From Pelosinus sp. (GTDB lineage: Bacteria > Bacillota > Negativicutes > DSM-13327), in the NCBI GenBank assembly GCA_029239675.1, contig JARBUM010000002.1:1-64000 (forward strand): DNA of 64,000 bases, read 5' to 3'. Below the pieces are notes generated by a model. It was not told where the DNA came from. It was given only the letters and a program-made list of their open reading frames with translations, and did not search any database. Position 1 is the first letter of the stretch. Each line of letters opens with the position of its first letter. This document shows, in pieces, positions 1 through 8,959 of the stretch. A program made the translations under genes and the position numbers.

Positions 1-643
1 CATCACTGCTCAGTTTCGATCCACCATGCATAACTAATGGTACACTAACCATATTATTTAATTGACTCAGCCTGTTAATATTCAACTTTGTCATACCTCT
101 ATATGCCCCATGATGATTACCTACAGAAACAGCCAAAGCATCAATCTTGGTTTTATCCACAAAATCTGCTGCTACATCACATGTAACAATATTATCTTCA
201 TTAATATCATTTACATGCTCACAACAACCAACATAGCCCAATTCACCTTCAACAGAAACGCCGAGGGAATGGGCTATACGTGTAACTTCCTTAGTACGTT
301 TTAAATTTTCAGCAACAGGCAAAGCAGATCCATCGAACATGACTGAAGTAAAACCCCAGCGGATTGCTTTAATAATTCCTTCGTAAGTATGTCCGTGGTC
401 TAAATGAAGAGCAATAGGTACAGATGATTTTTGTGCAGCTCGAACCATAGCAGCACTTAATGTATCTACATCGACAAATTTAAAGAATCGTTCTGTAATT
501 CCAAGCACTAATGGAGTCTTTAATTCTTCTGCAGCCTCTACAACAGCACACAAGGTTTCTAAATTAAATACATTAAAACCGCCAACTGCATACTTTCGAT
601 TACGTGCATCTTGGAGCAAATCATTCATTGTTACTAACGCCAA
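1..643 (-). CDS. Class II fructose/tagatose-bisphosphate aldolase family protein (C-terminal end missing)
   Basis: The reading frame is open to the window edge, giving about 214 residues, so the C-terminus lies outside. The start is a TTG at 643, chosen because a strong TAAGGAGGGA ribosome site sits about 9 bases upstream; an in-frame ATG lies at 628. Class II aldolases are zinc enzymes that cleave or form ketose bisphosphates in glycolysis. Visible family motifs are HLDHGHT (zinc His and catalytic Asp region), VEGELG and LVMHGGS. The usual GTSHG segment reads GNHHG and the glycine after HGGS is Lys, so it is a divergent member and its sugar specificity is uncertain. It is monocistronic as far as can be seen. 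Confidence 0.85.
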   Translation of the reverse strand, partial: MALVTMNDLLQDARNRKYAVGGFNVFNLETLCAVVEAAEELKTPLVLGITERFFKFVDVDTLSAAMVRAAQKSSVPIALHLDHGHTYEGIIKAIRWGFTSVMFDGSALPVAENLKRTKEVTRIAHSLGVSVEGELGYVGCCEHVNDINEDNIVTCDVAADFVDKTKIDALAVSVGNHHGAYRGMTKLNINRLSQLNNMVSVPLVMHGGSKLSSD

Positions 644-851
644 AATAAAATCCCTCCTTAACGGTTAAAATTTTACTTTAATTTGATATATTATATTCGC
701 GAAACTTTTTTTAAAACCTTCATATATTTTGAATATTTCAAATTTTTATTCACTCAATTAATTAATTAAAGTAGATCTAAATTTGCTACACTTTAGGAGG
801 TTTTTGCACCTTAGTTGCAATTGAAATCAATGAGAAACATATATTCTTCTA

Positions 852-887
852 CTAAAATAAAAATTCCTAGACAAAAGTCTAGGAATT
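852..887 (-). terminator. Intrinsic terminator of the infC-rpmI-rplT operon
   Basis: A perfect 11-bp stem (AATTCCTAGAC / GTCTAGGAATT) with a 4-base loop is followed on the minus strand by TTTATTTT. It begins 8 bases after the rplT stop codon. Confidence 0.9.
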
Positions 888-894
888 AAATTAT

Positions 895-1251
895 CTATTT
901 AAGTTGATCTTTAGCAATCTCAACAAGCTTACTAAAAGCAGCCATATCATTTACTGCAAAATCAGCCATCATTTTACGATTAACTTCTACGCCAGCCTTA
1001 CTCAAACCACTAATCAATTTACTGTAAGAAAGTCCATTCAGACGAGCTGCCGCATTAATACGGGATATCCACAATCTGCGGAATTCACCTTTTTTCGCAC
1101 GACGATCGCGACGAGCATAATAAAGAGCTTTCATTACTGTCTCATTTGCTTTTTTGAACAGCTTGCTCTTAGAACCTTTATAACCTTTAGCTAACTTTAG
1201 AATTTTTTTATGACGTTTATGTGCTGTCACGCCTTTTTTAACTCTTGGCAT
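895..1251 (-). CDS. rplT: Large ribosomal subunit protein bL20
   Basis: This 118-residue protein has the normal L20 length and its basic N-terminus ([16 protein letters not shown]). It binds 23S rRNA early in 50S assembly and, in Bacillota, represses its own operon by binding the infC leader RNA. It is the last gene of infC-rpmI-rplT and is followed by a strong intrinsic terminator. The order and spacing match the conserved operon, so identification is secure. Confidence 0.98.
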   Translation of the reverse strand: MPRVKKGVTAHKRHKKILKLAKGYKGSKSKLFKKANETVMKALYYARRDRRAKKGEFRRLWISRINAAARLNGLSYSKLISGLSKAGVEVNRKMMADFAVNDMAAFSKLVEIAKDQLK

Positions 1252-1283
1252 GTGCTGTACCCCCTATTTAATATATGTCAATT

Positions 1284-1481
1284 TTAGGCGTAAGGAAGCA
1301 TTTTCGATACGCGCTCATGATCAGCCTTGCTAACCAAACCAGCTTTACGTAAATTGCGTTTACGTGCTGGAGATTTTTTCTCAAGAATGTGACGTTTAAA
1401 AGATTTAGAGCGTTTGAATTCTCCGCTACCAGTAACTTTAAAGCGCTTAGCAGCAGCTCTACGTGTTTTCATTTTTGGCAT
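1284..1481 (-). CDS. rpmI: Large ribosomal subunit protein bL35
   Basis: A 65-residue, very basic protein with the typical L35 N-terminus ([20 protein letters not shown]) and the family's usual length. It is a structural protein of the 50S subunit. It lies between infC and rplT with short gaps (14 and 32 bases), and has a GGGGG-type ribosome site just upstream. Translation in this operon is coupled in related bacteria and is repressed by L20. Confidence 0.97.
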   Translation of the reverse strand: MPKMKTRRAAAKRFKVTGSGEFKRSKSFKRHILEKKSPARKRNLRKAGLVSKADHERVSKMLPYA

Positions 1482-1495
1482 AATTGGTCCCCCTT

Positions 1496-2014
1496 CTAAT
1501 TCTGTGGCTTAGGAGCCAGAATCATTATCATATTTTTTCCTTCAAGCCTAGCCGCGCGCTCAATATTGGCAATATCTTTAATTTGGCTGGCCATTTTATC
1601 CAAAACCTTCTTACCAAGTTCAGGATGGGAAAGTTCCCGTCCACGAAACATGATGGTTACTTTTACTTTGTCACCATCTTCAAGAAAGCGCTGAGCGTTT
1701 TTGAATTTAACATCAAAATCATGATCTTCAATGTTAGGACGAAGTTTTACTTCTTTGACTGTTACAACTTTTTGTTTCTTCTTGGCTTCTTTTTCACGTT
1801 TCTGTTGTTCATATTTGAACTTACCAAAGTCCATAATACGACATACAGGCGGCTTAGCAGTTGGTGCTACTTCCACCAAATCAAGATGTTGTTCTGCTGC
1901 CATCTGCAGCGCATCTCTTAGTTGAACAATACCTAATGGCTCATTGGTTGCACTAGTCAAACGAACTTCTCTAGCCCTTATTTCCTCGTTAATTCTTAAT
2001 GTGTCTTTGCTAAT
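1496..2014 (-). CDS. infC: Translation initiation factor IF-3, with a rare ATT start codon
   Basis: IF-3 binds the 30S subunit and checks the start codon and initiator tRNA. An internal TTG at 1960 would omit the conserved N-terminus. Extending upstream gives [18 protein letters not shown] before TSATNEP, the usual IF-3 beginning, and the only start placed correctly after GGGGGTGA is ATT at 2014-2012. AUU is the classic infC start, used because IF-3 discriminates against it and so limits its own synthesis. The resulting protein has 172 residues, normal for the family. It is the first gene of the operon with rpmI and rplT. Confidence 0.95.
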   Translation of the reverse strand: MSKDTLRINEEIRAREVRLTSATNEPLGIVQLRDALQMAAEQHLDLVEVAPTAKPPVCRIMDFGKFKYEQQKREKEAKKKQKVVTVKEVKLRPNIEDHDFDVKFKNAQRFLEDGDKVKVTIMFRGRELSHPELGKKVLDKMASQIKDIANIERAARLEGKNMIMILAPKPQN

Positions 2015-2049
2015 TGTCGCTCACCCCCTGATAAATTTAGCTAAATATA

Positions 2050-2195
2050 TAAATAAAAACGGATGGTATAAATACCACCCGCAACAAAAGCATAATAATA
2101 CAAATATGCCGTCATAACCTTACGAACTGCTTATGCGTTGCAAGGTGAGAAGCGGATGGCTTCTGCTTAACTCAATATTTTTGAGTACTTGATAA
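2050..2195 (-). promoter_or_regulatory. L20-type autoregulatory leader of infC with attenuator hairpin
   Basis: The transcript from the promoter at 2195-2223 has about 180 untranslated bases before infC. It contains a GAAGCC...CGCTTCTCACCTTGCAACG segment resembling the L20-binding leader of Bacillota, then a hairpin (CGGGTGGTAT / ATACCATCCG, positions 2060-2081, one G-U pair) followed by TTTTTATTT. That arrangement is a transcription attenuator. Assignment to the L20 leader family is by position and remembered sequence pattern, not by a covariance search. Confidence 0.75.
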
Positions 2196-2223
2196 TATTA
2201 ACATTAGATAAATCTAAAGTCAA
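2195..2223 (-). promoter_or_regulatory. Sigma-A promoter of infC-rpmI-rplT
   Basis: TTGACT (2223-2218) and TAATAT (2200-2195) are separated by exactly 17 bases. The promoter lies directly after the thrS stop codon, so infC has its own start independent of the T-box-controlled thrS transcript. Confidence 0.85.
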
Positions 2224-2238
2224 GCACTAAAATCATTT

Positions 2239-4149
2239 TTAACATTTTTCTTTTATTTCTTTTAGAAGATTAGAAATAAACTCAGAAGCGATTTGCCCAC
2301 CAAGATCCCCTTGACCACGCTTACGTACAGCCACACTACCTGACTCAACTTCTTTATCACCAACAACTAGTGTGTAGGGAACCTTATCTAATTGTGCTTC
2401 GCGAATTTTATAGCCTATTTTTTCACTACGTTCATCAACTTCAACACGAATTTCTTGGTCAAACATAGTCGCAGCCAATTCACGGGCATAAGCTACCTGT
2501 CGATCGGTGATTGGTAATATTTTAACCTGTACAGGCGCCAACCACGCAGGAAAAGCTCCAGCATAATGCTCAATTAGAATTCCGATAAATCTTTCTATGC
2601 TGCCAAAAGCTACACGATGAATCATTACAGGGCGATGTTTTTGACCATCTTCACCGATATAGGTAAGGTCAAATTTTTCCGGCATCTGCATATCCAATTG
2701 TATAGTACCACATTGCCAAGTTCGTCCAATAGAGTCTCTTAAATGAAAGTCAATTTTAGGGCCATAAAATGCACCATCACCTTCATTTATACGATAATCC
2801 ATACCTCTTTCTTCTAAAGCATCTTTAAGAGCCTGTGTAGTCATTTCCCACACTTCATCAGATCCCATAGCTTTCTCAGGTTTTGTGCTTAGCTCTGCAT
2901 GGTAGGATAAACCAAAAGTACTATATACAGCATTAAATAAATCAATTACACCTTGTATTTCTACTTTTATTTGAGAAGGCAACATAAAAATATGAGCATC
3001 ATCCTGAGTAAAACTTCGTACCCGCATTAAACCATGTAGTGCTCCAGAAATTTCATGACGATGCACTAATCCTAATTCGGCTGTTCTAAGGGGAAGATCT
3101 CGATAACTATGATGTTGAGTACGATATACTAAAATCCCTCCTGGACAGTTCATAGGCTTTACAGCATAGCCTTCATTATCAATAGTAGTAAAATACATAT
3201 TCTCTCGATAATGATCCCAATGTCCTGACTGCTGCCATAATTTTTGGTTCAGAATAATAGGAGTTTTAATTTCTTGGTATCGATATTTAAAATGCAATTT
3301 GCGCCAGAAATTTTCCAGCTCATTTCTCAGTACCATACCTTTTGGATGAAAGAAAGGGAATCCTGGCCCCTCTTCTTGAATACTAAACAAATCAAGTTCT
3401 CGTCCTAATTTACGATGATCACGTTTGGCAGCCTCTTCCAACATAGTAAGATATGCTTCTAAATCAGCCTTCTTTTCAAAAGAGGTACCATAAATACGCT
3501 GCAACATTTTGCGTTTTTCGTCACCACGCCAATAAGCACCAGCTACACTTTGTAATTTAATCGCTTTTACCTTACCAGTAGAAGCAAGATGCGGTCCTGC
3601 GCATAGATCGATAAACTCTCCCTGCTTATACATAGAGATAGTTACATCAATTGGTAAATCACGAATTAACTCTACTTTATAATCTTCACCTAACTTTTCA
3701 AATATACCAATAGCCTCATCACGGCTAACTTCCATTCTTTCAATCGGGAAGTCTTCTTTAACGATTTTCTCCATCTCAGCCTGAATTTTTTCTAAATCTT
3801 CGGGAGTAAAGGCTGTCGCCACATCAAAATCATAATAAAATCCATTCGCAATAGCAGGACCAATTGCAATTTTGACATTTGAAAATAAACGTTTCACTGC
3901 TTGGGCTAATATATGCGATGAAGTATGACGAAAAGCATCGCGTCCTTCAACATCTTCAAATGTCACAAATTCGACCTTTGCATCGTTTTGTAATTTAATT
4001 GGTAAATCAGTAACATAGCCATCCACTTTAGCAGCTACAGCACTTTTGGCCAAACTACGACTAATGGAGGCGGCAAATTCAGCTAATGTAGTTCCTTGTT
4101 CAACCTCACGTATACTTCCATCTTTTAATGTCACTTTTATCTTGTTCAT
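2239..4149 (-). CDS. thrS: Threonyl-tRNA synthetase
   Basis: A 636-residue class II aminoacyl-tRNA synthetase that charges tRNA-Thr. The order is canonical: TGS domain (about 1-62), editing domain with the HTSSHILAQA zinc-site motif (about 75-80) and the CAGPH segment, catalytic core with FFHPKG, MNCPGG, RVRSFTQDDAH and GTIQLDMQMPEKF, and a C-terminal anticodon-binding domain from about 540. The ATG start follows AAGGAGG. Expression is controlled by the T-box leader upstream. It sits between ytxC and infC, an arrangement known in other spore formers. Confidence 0.98.
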   Translation of the reverse strand: MNKIKVTLKDGSIREVEQGTTLAEFAASISRSLAKSAVAAKVDGYVTDLPIKLQNDAKVEFVTFEDVEGRDAFRHTSSHILAQAVKRLFSNVKIAIGPAIANGFYYDFDVATAFTPEDLEKIQAEMEKIVKEDFPIERMEVSRDEAIGIFEKLGEDYKVELIRDLPIDVTISMYKQGEFIDLCAGPHLASTGKVKAIKLQSVAGAYWRGDEKRKMLQRIYGTSFEKKADLEAYLTMLEEAAKRDHRKLGRELDLFSIQEEGPGFPFFHPKGMVLRNELENFWRKLHFKYRYQEIKTPIILNQKLWQQSGHWDHYRENMYFTTIDNEGYAVKPMNCPGGILVYRTQHHSYRDLPLRTAELGLVHRHEISGALHGLMRVRSFTQDDAHIFMLPSQIKVEIQGVIDLFNAVYSTFGLSYHAELSTKPEKAMGSDEVWEMTTQALKDALEERGMDYRINEGDGAFYGPKIDFHLRDSIGRTWQCGTIQLDMQMPEKFDLTYIGEDGQKHRPVMIHRVAFGSIERFIGILIEHYAGAFPAWLAPVQVKILPITDRQVAYARELAATMFDQEIRVEVDERSEKIGYKIREAQLDKVPYTLVVGDKEVESGSVAVRKRGQGDLGGQIASEFISNLLKEIKEKC

Positions 4150-4173
4150 TGACCTTCCTCCTTAAATTTTTTT

Positions 4174-4440
4174 CAAAAAAATAAACTCTCATCCCCATAG
4201 GGACGAGAGTTGTTACCCGCGATTCCACCCTGATTAGCCGAAGCCCATCTTAATGATTGATAACGGGAATTACCCCGGCACAGCTTACCATTCTATAGTG
4301 ATTCGTCTAATCGACTTAACAGAATAAAATATTCAGCTTAGCAGTTTAAAGGTGGTAACAATAATGGTGTACGTAAAAATGCTTACAGCCTATGGCATCT
4401 TTTCTCTGAAACGACAGTGACACTATTGTCTTGTCCTTTG
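4174..4440 (-). promoter_or_regulatory. T-box riboswitch in the thrS leader
   Basis: The leader carries the T-box sequence AGGGTGGAATCGCGGG at 4231-4216 and ends in a 12-bp terminator stem (4211-4184) followed by TATTTTTTT. Upstream lies a long Stem I region (about 4270-4440) containing ACC triplets compatible with a threonine specifier. T-boxes sense uncharged tRNA and disrupt the terminator by antitermination. The specifier loop was not modelled; threonine specificity is inferred from the downstream gene. Confidence 0.93.
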
Positions 4441-4470
4441 CATTACTTTTAGTGATTTATTGTTAAAATA

Positions 4471-4499
4471 ATAATATCTATTTTCAAGATAATTGTCAA
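4471..4499 (-). promoter_or_regulatory. Sigma-A promoter of thrS
   Basis: A perfect -35 TTGACA (4499-4494) and TATTAT (4476-4471) are 17 bases apart, placing the start of transcription near 4465, just ahead of the T-box leader. Confidence 0.88.
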
Positions 4500-4516
4500 T
4501 ATCTACAACAATTGTT

Positions 4517-5443
4517 TTAATGAGTAGGAGTCAGATATTCTTCATAAGCTTTCATACAGAAATCGCACCCATTACATATCATAAATCTATCCTCAAAAAT
4601 GTTCTTTATAATATCCACTACACTCTGGGTAGTAACACGATTGCGGTCTTCTACATGAACCATAACATTATAGGGTGCAATGGTAATCAACGCTGTAATA
4701 AGCAAATCCTCATAATTGATCGCATGGCTACTTTCCAATACAAAATTCTCCAACTTTTGATTACTTATCAAATTCCCCTGATCATCTAAAATTTTATACG
4801 CACCACTATTTACAATTACTACATGTACTTCCTCTATTTGCGGTTCTTGAATTGTAATAAAATATCGCAAAACTCGAATAAACTCTTTATACTCTAATTC
4901 CATCATGTAATCATCTACAGCTGTATCTACTACTGTAGCCAATTTTTCCCGATACTCTTTTAATCTGAAATTCACAAAGCCTTCCAGCACAAGTTCGTGG
5001 TGTGAGTTAAGATATTCAGCAATTTTCTCCACTATATTTTTGCAACGCATACCAAAGCCAAAATCTGCAATCACACCATAATTGTCATTTAATAATTGTA
5101 ATGTATTATCGTAAATGGTTTTGCGTTCTTCTACAGAAAAATAATAATAATTATTTTCAACAATTTTATAAACAATTTTTTTTTCTTCCCGTGAAATAAT
5201 CAACTCAGCTAGCATATTAGCAACATGATGCTTTACTGCATTCTTTATCCGCTCATAATTACGAAAAGATAACTCGCCTTCCACCACATTGCAACCAATA
5301 AAAGTATAATGCCCTTTATTGATTTCATCAATGGCCACTCTATATCCATCTTTAATTAATGTTTTACAATCCATTTGCAACTTTTCTCTGATTTCCTGGG
5401 TTGTTCCACTTAAGCCAACAGAAAGCAATTTCACCACCCTCAC
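4517..5443 (-). CDS. ytxC: YtxC-family sporulation-associated protein
   Basis: The 308-residue product matches the YtxC family, whose hallmark is the central stretch around residues 155-200 (FVNFRLKEYREKL, then VDDYMMELEYKEFI and LRYFI). Family members occur in endospore formers and are often found next to thrS, as here. The biochemical role is unknown. There is a CNGCDFC cysteine cluster near the C-terminus (about 290-296) that could bind a metal. No signal peptide or membrane segment is visible. It is transcribed with thrS downstream, but thrS has its own promoter. Confidence 0.85.
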   Translation of the reverse strand: MRVVKLLSVGLSGTTQEIREKLQMDCKTLIKDGYRVAIDEINKGHYTFIGCNVVEGELSFRNYERIKNAVKHHVANMLAELIISREEKKIVYKIVENNYYYFSVEERKTIYDNTLQLLNDNYGVIADFGFGMRCKNIVEKIAEYLNSHHELVLEGFVNFRLKEYREKLATVVDTAVDDYMMELEYKEFIRVLRYFITIQEPQIEEVHVVIVNSGAYKILDDQGNLISNQKLENFVLESSHAINYEDLLITALITIAPYNVMVHVEDRNRVTTQSVVDIIKNIFEDRFMICNGCDFCMKAYEEYLTPTH

Positions 5444-5499
5444 TCCTTTCCTACTATATTATATGTACCACATTATATTTGCATACAAGTCAAAAATAT

Positions 5500-5530
5500 A
5501 ATAAGAAAAGACTTGGTGTATGCCAAGTCT
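5500..5530 (-). terminator. Terminator after the GRAM-domain gene
   Basis: An 8-bp stem AGACTTGG / CCAAGTCT with a 6-base loop (5509-5530) overlaps the stop codon of the gene ending at 5529 and is followed on the minus strand by TTTTCTTATT. Confidence 0.75.
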
Positions 5531-5855
5531 AGACAATTCTTCTTAGTTGTTCATTTATTTCTGCTAGCCACTGATTTCGTTGACTCACTACAAACTTCAA
5601 ATCCCGATTTTTAATGGTCTTCACACGCAATCCATTTGGAATAATAAATAAGGATGATTCCTTCAGAATTTCACTCACATGGAACAAAGAAATTTCTTCC
5701 ATATACTTATTCGTAATATCAAGCAAATATCCGACGAATATTAGCCGACCTGTAGTTAAGTATAGAGCACCATTAAAAGCCTCTCTATCACAATACAAAT
5801 TAGCGAGTCCCTTTTTTAAAATACGCTCATCTTCTTCCATAGGAAAACTGTACAC
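5529..5855 (-). CDS. Small GRAM/PH-like domain protein, function unknown
   Basis: A 108-residue cytoplasmic protein. The segment GALYLTTGRLIFVGY (about residues 29-43), then the short FHVSEI strand, is the pattern of a GRAM domain, a PH-like fold that in bacteria often forms most of small proteins of unknown role. No catalytic motif is visible. It starts 11 bases after the stop of the DEAD-box helicase gene and is probably cotranscribed with it, ending at the terminator that overlaps its stop codon. Confidence 0.65.
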   Translation of the reverse strand: MYSFPMEEDERILKKGLANLYCDREAFNGALYLTTGRLIFVGYLLDITNKYMEEISLFHVSEILKESSLFIIPNGLRVKTIKNRDLKFVVSQRNQWLAEINEQLRRIV

Positions 5856-5866
5856 GCTGTCACCTC

Positions 5867-7021
5867 CTACTTGCGAACGTTACCCTTATCAAATATTTTT
5901 CCATGTTCCATCTGTTTTGCCGCTATATTTAATTTTAATATTTTCTCATATTTATGAATCAAAGCTATCTCTTGCTTAGTAACTATGGATATAGCAATAC
6001 CACTTTTGCCTGCTCGACCAGTCCGTCCTACACGATGTAAATATACTTGAGGATCTTCAGGCATATCTAAATTAAACACATAGTCTACATCCACTATATC
6101 CAGGCCACGAGCTGCTACATCAGAAGCAACTAACAATTGAACTTTACCTTTTCGAAAATCTTCTAACGACTTTTTGCGATCACCTTTTATCGAACTTCCA
6201 TGTATACCTGCAGCCTTTAGTCCATGGTATACAAGTTTCTCAGTAGTTTCTTCAATATCATCACTTTTATTAATAAATACTAATGCACGCTCAGCATTGA
6301 CAAGCCTTACCATTTTGCGAACTACTTCAATTTTATCTCTCTGCTCAGCCACAAAGTACATATGTGAAATATCAGGTCTATCACCAAATTCTTCTGCAAC
6401 TGTAATCATCTCAGGTTCACGCATGATCCCTTTAGCAAGTTCTAATGTTTTTGGGGTTATTGTTGCAGAAAATAACATAATCTGCCGTTCTTTAAGTGTA
6501 GTCTTAAGTACAGCTTTCACACTGTCCACATTTTTGTCATCTAACAAACGATCAGCCTCATCAATAACAATCGTTCTGATTGTCTGAGATGTAATTTTCT
6601 TTTTTTGTATCAATTCTAATATTCTACCACTAGATCCAACTATAATATGAGGTTTTTCTTTCAATTTTTCGATTTGTCTCGCTATATTGACATTACCAAT
6701 AATAGGAGTCGATGTTACAGAAAGTCCTGAATTCTTAGATAATATCTCAATTTGTCGTTGTATCTGAATTGCAAGTTCATGAGTCGGAGCAAGAATCATA
6801 ACTTGCATTTCTCGTTTACTAGTATCAATTTTTTGAAATAAAGGCAACAAATAAGCTAACGTCTTGCCAGTACCTGTCGCCGATTGACCTATAATATCCT
6901 TCCCAAGCAAAGACAATGGAATTACTTTTGTCTGTATTCCCGTAGGAGCATTAATCCCCGCCTTACCCAAGCCTGCTGCCAACGTTGCAACTATCCCTAT
7001 CTTTTCAAATGATTCGCTCAT
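5867..7021 (-). CDS. DEAD-box ATP-dependent RNA helicase
   Basis: The 384-residue protein contains the complete helicase core: Q motif (GIQTKVIP), Walker A GQSATGTGKT near 44-53, PTHELAIQ, VIDEADRLLD (DEAD box), SAT (FSATI), VASDVAARGLD and HRVGRTGRAG. It lacks the long basic C-terminal extension of CshA, so it is a minimal-core enzyme, possibly for ribosome assembly or RNA turnover. Motif Ib reads SSGR rather than TPGR. The gene is followed closely by the GRAM-domain gene. Exact orthology cannot be fixed from sequence alone. Confidence 0.9.
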   Translation of the reverse strand: MSESFEKIGIVATLAAGLGKAGINAPTGIQTKVIPLSLLGKDIIGQSATGTGKTLAYLLPLFQKIDTSKREMQVMILAPTHELAIQIQRQIEILSKNSGLSVTSTPIIGNVNIARQIEKLKEKPHIIVGSSGRILELIQKKKITSQTIRTIVIDEADRLLDDKNVDSVKAVLKTTLKERQIMLFSATITPKTLELAKGIMREPEMITVAEEFGDRPDISHMYFVAEQRDKIEVVRKMVRLVNAERALVFINKSDDIEETTEKLVYHGLKAAGIHGSSIKGDRKKSLEDFRKGKVQLLVASDVAARGLDIVDVDYVFNLDMPEDPQVYLHRVGRTGRAGKSGIAISIVTKQEIALIHKYEKILKLNIAAKQMEHGKIFDKGNVRK

Positions 7022-7203
7022 TTTTTTCTCCTCTTTATATCACATATTACTAATTTTCCTAAAGCCTATCCTATTATACTCTATTTCTCATCACTATAAA
7101 AACCTAAAGGCTATTTTTGTCAAACATTCTATCAACGAAACTAACTAGAATAATGTATAATCTTCTTTATTACCTAACGTAACTTCCCTTTCATAACACA
7201 CAT

Positions 7204-7224
7204 GCCGCCTCAATAGGAGGCGGC
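7204..7224. other. Perfect GC-rich hairpin downstream of the small Cys-rich gene
   Basis: GCCGCCTC / GAGGCGGC form an 8-bp stem with a 5-base loop, 28 bases after the stop of the gene at 7253-7420. Neither strand has a U-tract after it, so it may be an RNA-stabilising hairpin or a weak terminator. Confidence 0.5.
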
Positions 7225-7252
7225 ACCTTATCAAGGTAAAACACACTGACAA

Positions 7253-7420
7253 TTATCTTTTTAGCGTCTGGATTAAAGCATAATTAACTGCTGACATTTC
7301 ATGCGGTACAGCCGCAATACCAAACTCACTTGCCGCCATATATCGCGCACATGTTTTGTGCCTATCACAATAAAGTTCTGGCGGACAAAACATAGAACAG
7401 TCTTCTTTAAATGGACACAT
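7253..7420 (-). CDS. Small cysteine-rich protein (55 residues), function unknown
   Basis: An open frame of 55 codons begins with ATG at 7420, six bases after GGGGGAT. The product starts MCPFKEDCSMFCPPELYC and has cysteines at 2, 8, 12, 18 and 24 in its first half, so metal or Fe-S binding is plausible. The C-terminal half (SEFGIAAVPHEM...) has no cysteine and looks like a short helix. It stands alone with its own likely promoter (7461-7489). I do not recognise a family; existence is supported by the ribosome site, promoter and downstream hairpin. Confidence 0.6.
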   Translation of the reverse strand: MCPFKEDCSMFCPPELYCDRHKTCARYMAASEFGIAAVPHEMSAVNYALIQTLKR

Positions 7421-7460
7421 GGTCTAATCCCCCATTTCCAATAATTATTTTTACATAATC

Positions 7461-7489
7461 ATTATCGTATAAATGAATTAATACATCAA
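7461..7489 (-). promoter_or_regulatory. Probable promoter of the small Cys-rich gene
   Basis: TTGATG (7489-7484) and GATAAT (7466-7461) are 17 bases apart, about 40 bases before the ATG. The -10 region reads GATAATGATTATG, which also resembles part of a Fur box; that second reading is weak. Confidence 0.55.
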
Positions 7490-7548
7490 TATTTTTTCTC
7501 CAAATTTACAAATTATTCTTCAATAAAGTGTGAATTATATCTTAAATT

Positions 7549-7588
7549 TTTATAAAAAGGTCTCCCATCAAAAGATGAGAGACCTTTT
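7549..7588 (-). terminator. Terminator after the C4-dicarboxylate carrier gene
   Basis: GGTCTCTCATC / GATGGGAGACC (7584-7559, one G-U pair) with a TTTT loop is followed on the minus strand by TTTTTATAAAA. It lies about 30 bases past the stop of the gene ending at 7616. Confidence 0.85.
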
Positions 7589-7615
7589 ATGTTGAAAAAT
7601 TAGAGATTCTATCGA

Positions 7616-8959
7616 CTACAGAAGTATTTTAACCAAGAAGTATCCAGTAATACATCCAACCACTACGCCAATTAGACCAGGCATAATAAAACTATGGTTA
7701 ATAATAAATTTACCAATTCGCGTTGTGCCCGATCTATCAAAACCAATACAGGCTAAATCACTTGGATAGGTTGGCAAAATAAAATATCCATAGGAGGCAG
7801 AGAAAAATGCTACCATCATTTTTGGATCTACTCCTAGACTAACACCTAAAGGAGCAATTGCAGCAACAGCAGCCGCCTGACTATTTACTAATTTTGAAAC
7901 AAGGAATAGTACAATAGCATACATCCAAGGCTGGCTAGCAACAACACCCGCCAACGTACTCTTCAATAAAGCAAAATGCGCATGAAAAAAAGTCTCGCTC
8001 ATCCACGCCACGCCAAATACAGAAACGATAGCAACCATACCCGCTTTAAAAACAGGGCCATTTGAAATCTCTCGCTGATTGACTTTACAGGCCATTAAAA
8101 TTACAGCACCAGCAATCAACATAACCATCTGAATCACTAGATTCATTGATAAAGGCTTCAACTTACCAACAGGGCCAAAGGAAGGAAGCAAACTAGGAAA
8201 TGAACCGAACAAAACTACAACGCCAATAGCAGCAAAGAAAATCCAAGTAGCCCAATAAGATTCCTTTGGAAATACTTTATCTAGCAAAGTATCTGAACTC
8301 CCATAAATATATGCTTTTTGTTCTGGATCCTTAAGCTTAGCTTGAAACTCCTCATCCTTATCCAAATCCTTACCACGACGCATACTCCAGAGAGCAGCTA
8401 CAATTACTCCGATTAAAGTCGATGGAATTGAAATTGATAATAAATCAAGAATACCAATAGCTTTTCCTACACCTTGAGATTGCGCCAAAATAGAAACCAT
8501 AGACACCACCGAAACCGATACAGGAGATGCGCCTATACCCATTTGGGAAGCGACAGAAGCTACAGCCATTGGTCTTTCTGGACGAATACCTTTTTTAACT
8601 GCAATATCATAAATAATAGGGAACATGGTATAAACCACATGGCCAGTACCACACAAAAACGTCAATGTCCATGTAGTAATTGGAGCCATAAATGTAATGT
8701 AAGCGGGATGGCGACGTAATATACGTTCCGCAACCTTCATCATAACATTTAAACCTCCAGCAGTTTGCAACACGGAAGCACAAGCAATTACCGCCAAAAT
8801 TGTCAGCATAACATCAACAGGTGGCACACCAGGCTGTAAATGAAAACCAAAAGTAAGAATAAAAAGACCAATACCACTAATTAACCCTAGTCCCATTCCA
8901 CCATAACGAGTACCCAAAATCAGACATCCCAAGACCACTAAAAATTCCAAGCCAAGCAT
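7616..8959 (-). CDS. dcuB: Anaerobic C4-dicarboxylate transporter, DcuA/DcuB family
   Basis: A polytopic membrane protein of 447 residues with the Dcu signature segments FHLQPG.PPVDVML, LCGTGHVVYT, IRPERPMA, ASPVSVSVVS, RGKDLDKDEEF, LVSKLVNSQAAA, LPTYPSDLA and FDRSGTT. Dcu carriers exchange fumarate, malate or aspartate for succinate during anaerobic growth. The ATG at 8959 was chosen because it matches the family N-terminus; an upstream in-frame TTG at 9007 with its own AAGGTGAT site would add 16 residues. It resembles DcuB more than DcuA by eye. The gene is monocistronic. Confidence 0.9.
   Translation of the reverse strand: MLGLEFLVVLGCLILGTRYGGMGLGLISGIGLFILTFGFHLQPGVPPVDVMLTILAVIACASVLQTAGGLNVMMKVAERILRRHPAYITFMAPITTWTLTFLCGTGHVVYTMFPIIYDIAVKKGIRPERPMAVASVASQMGIGASPVSVSVVSMVSILAQSQGVGKAIGILDLLSISIPSTLIGVIVAALWSMRRGKDLDKDEEFQAKLKDPEQKAYIYGSSDTLLDKVFPKESYWATWIFFAAIGVVVLFGSFPSLLPSFGPVGKLKPLSMNLVIQMVMLIAGAVILMACKVNQREISNGPVFKAGMVAIVSVFGVAWMSETFFHAHFALLKSTLAGVVASQPWMYAIVLFLVSKLVNSQAAAVAAIAPLGVSLGVDPKMMVAFFSASYGYFILPTYPSDLACIGFDRSGTTRIGKFIINHSFIMPGLIGVVVGCITGYFLVKILL

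Noticed and set aside
661-851. Promoter of the aldolase gene
   Set aside because: A TATAAT-like -10 is present, but no acceptable -35 hexamer was found at 16-18 bases.
904-1194. A 96-codon plus-strand open frame
   Set aside because: It is antisense to rplT, which is certain; no ribosome site or family resemblance.
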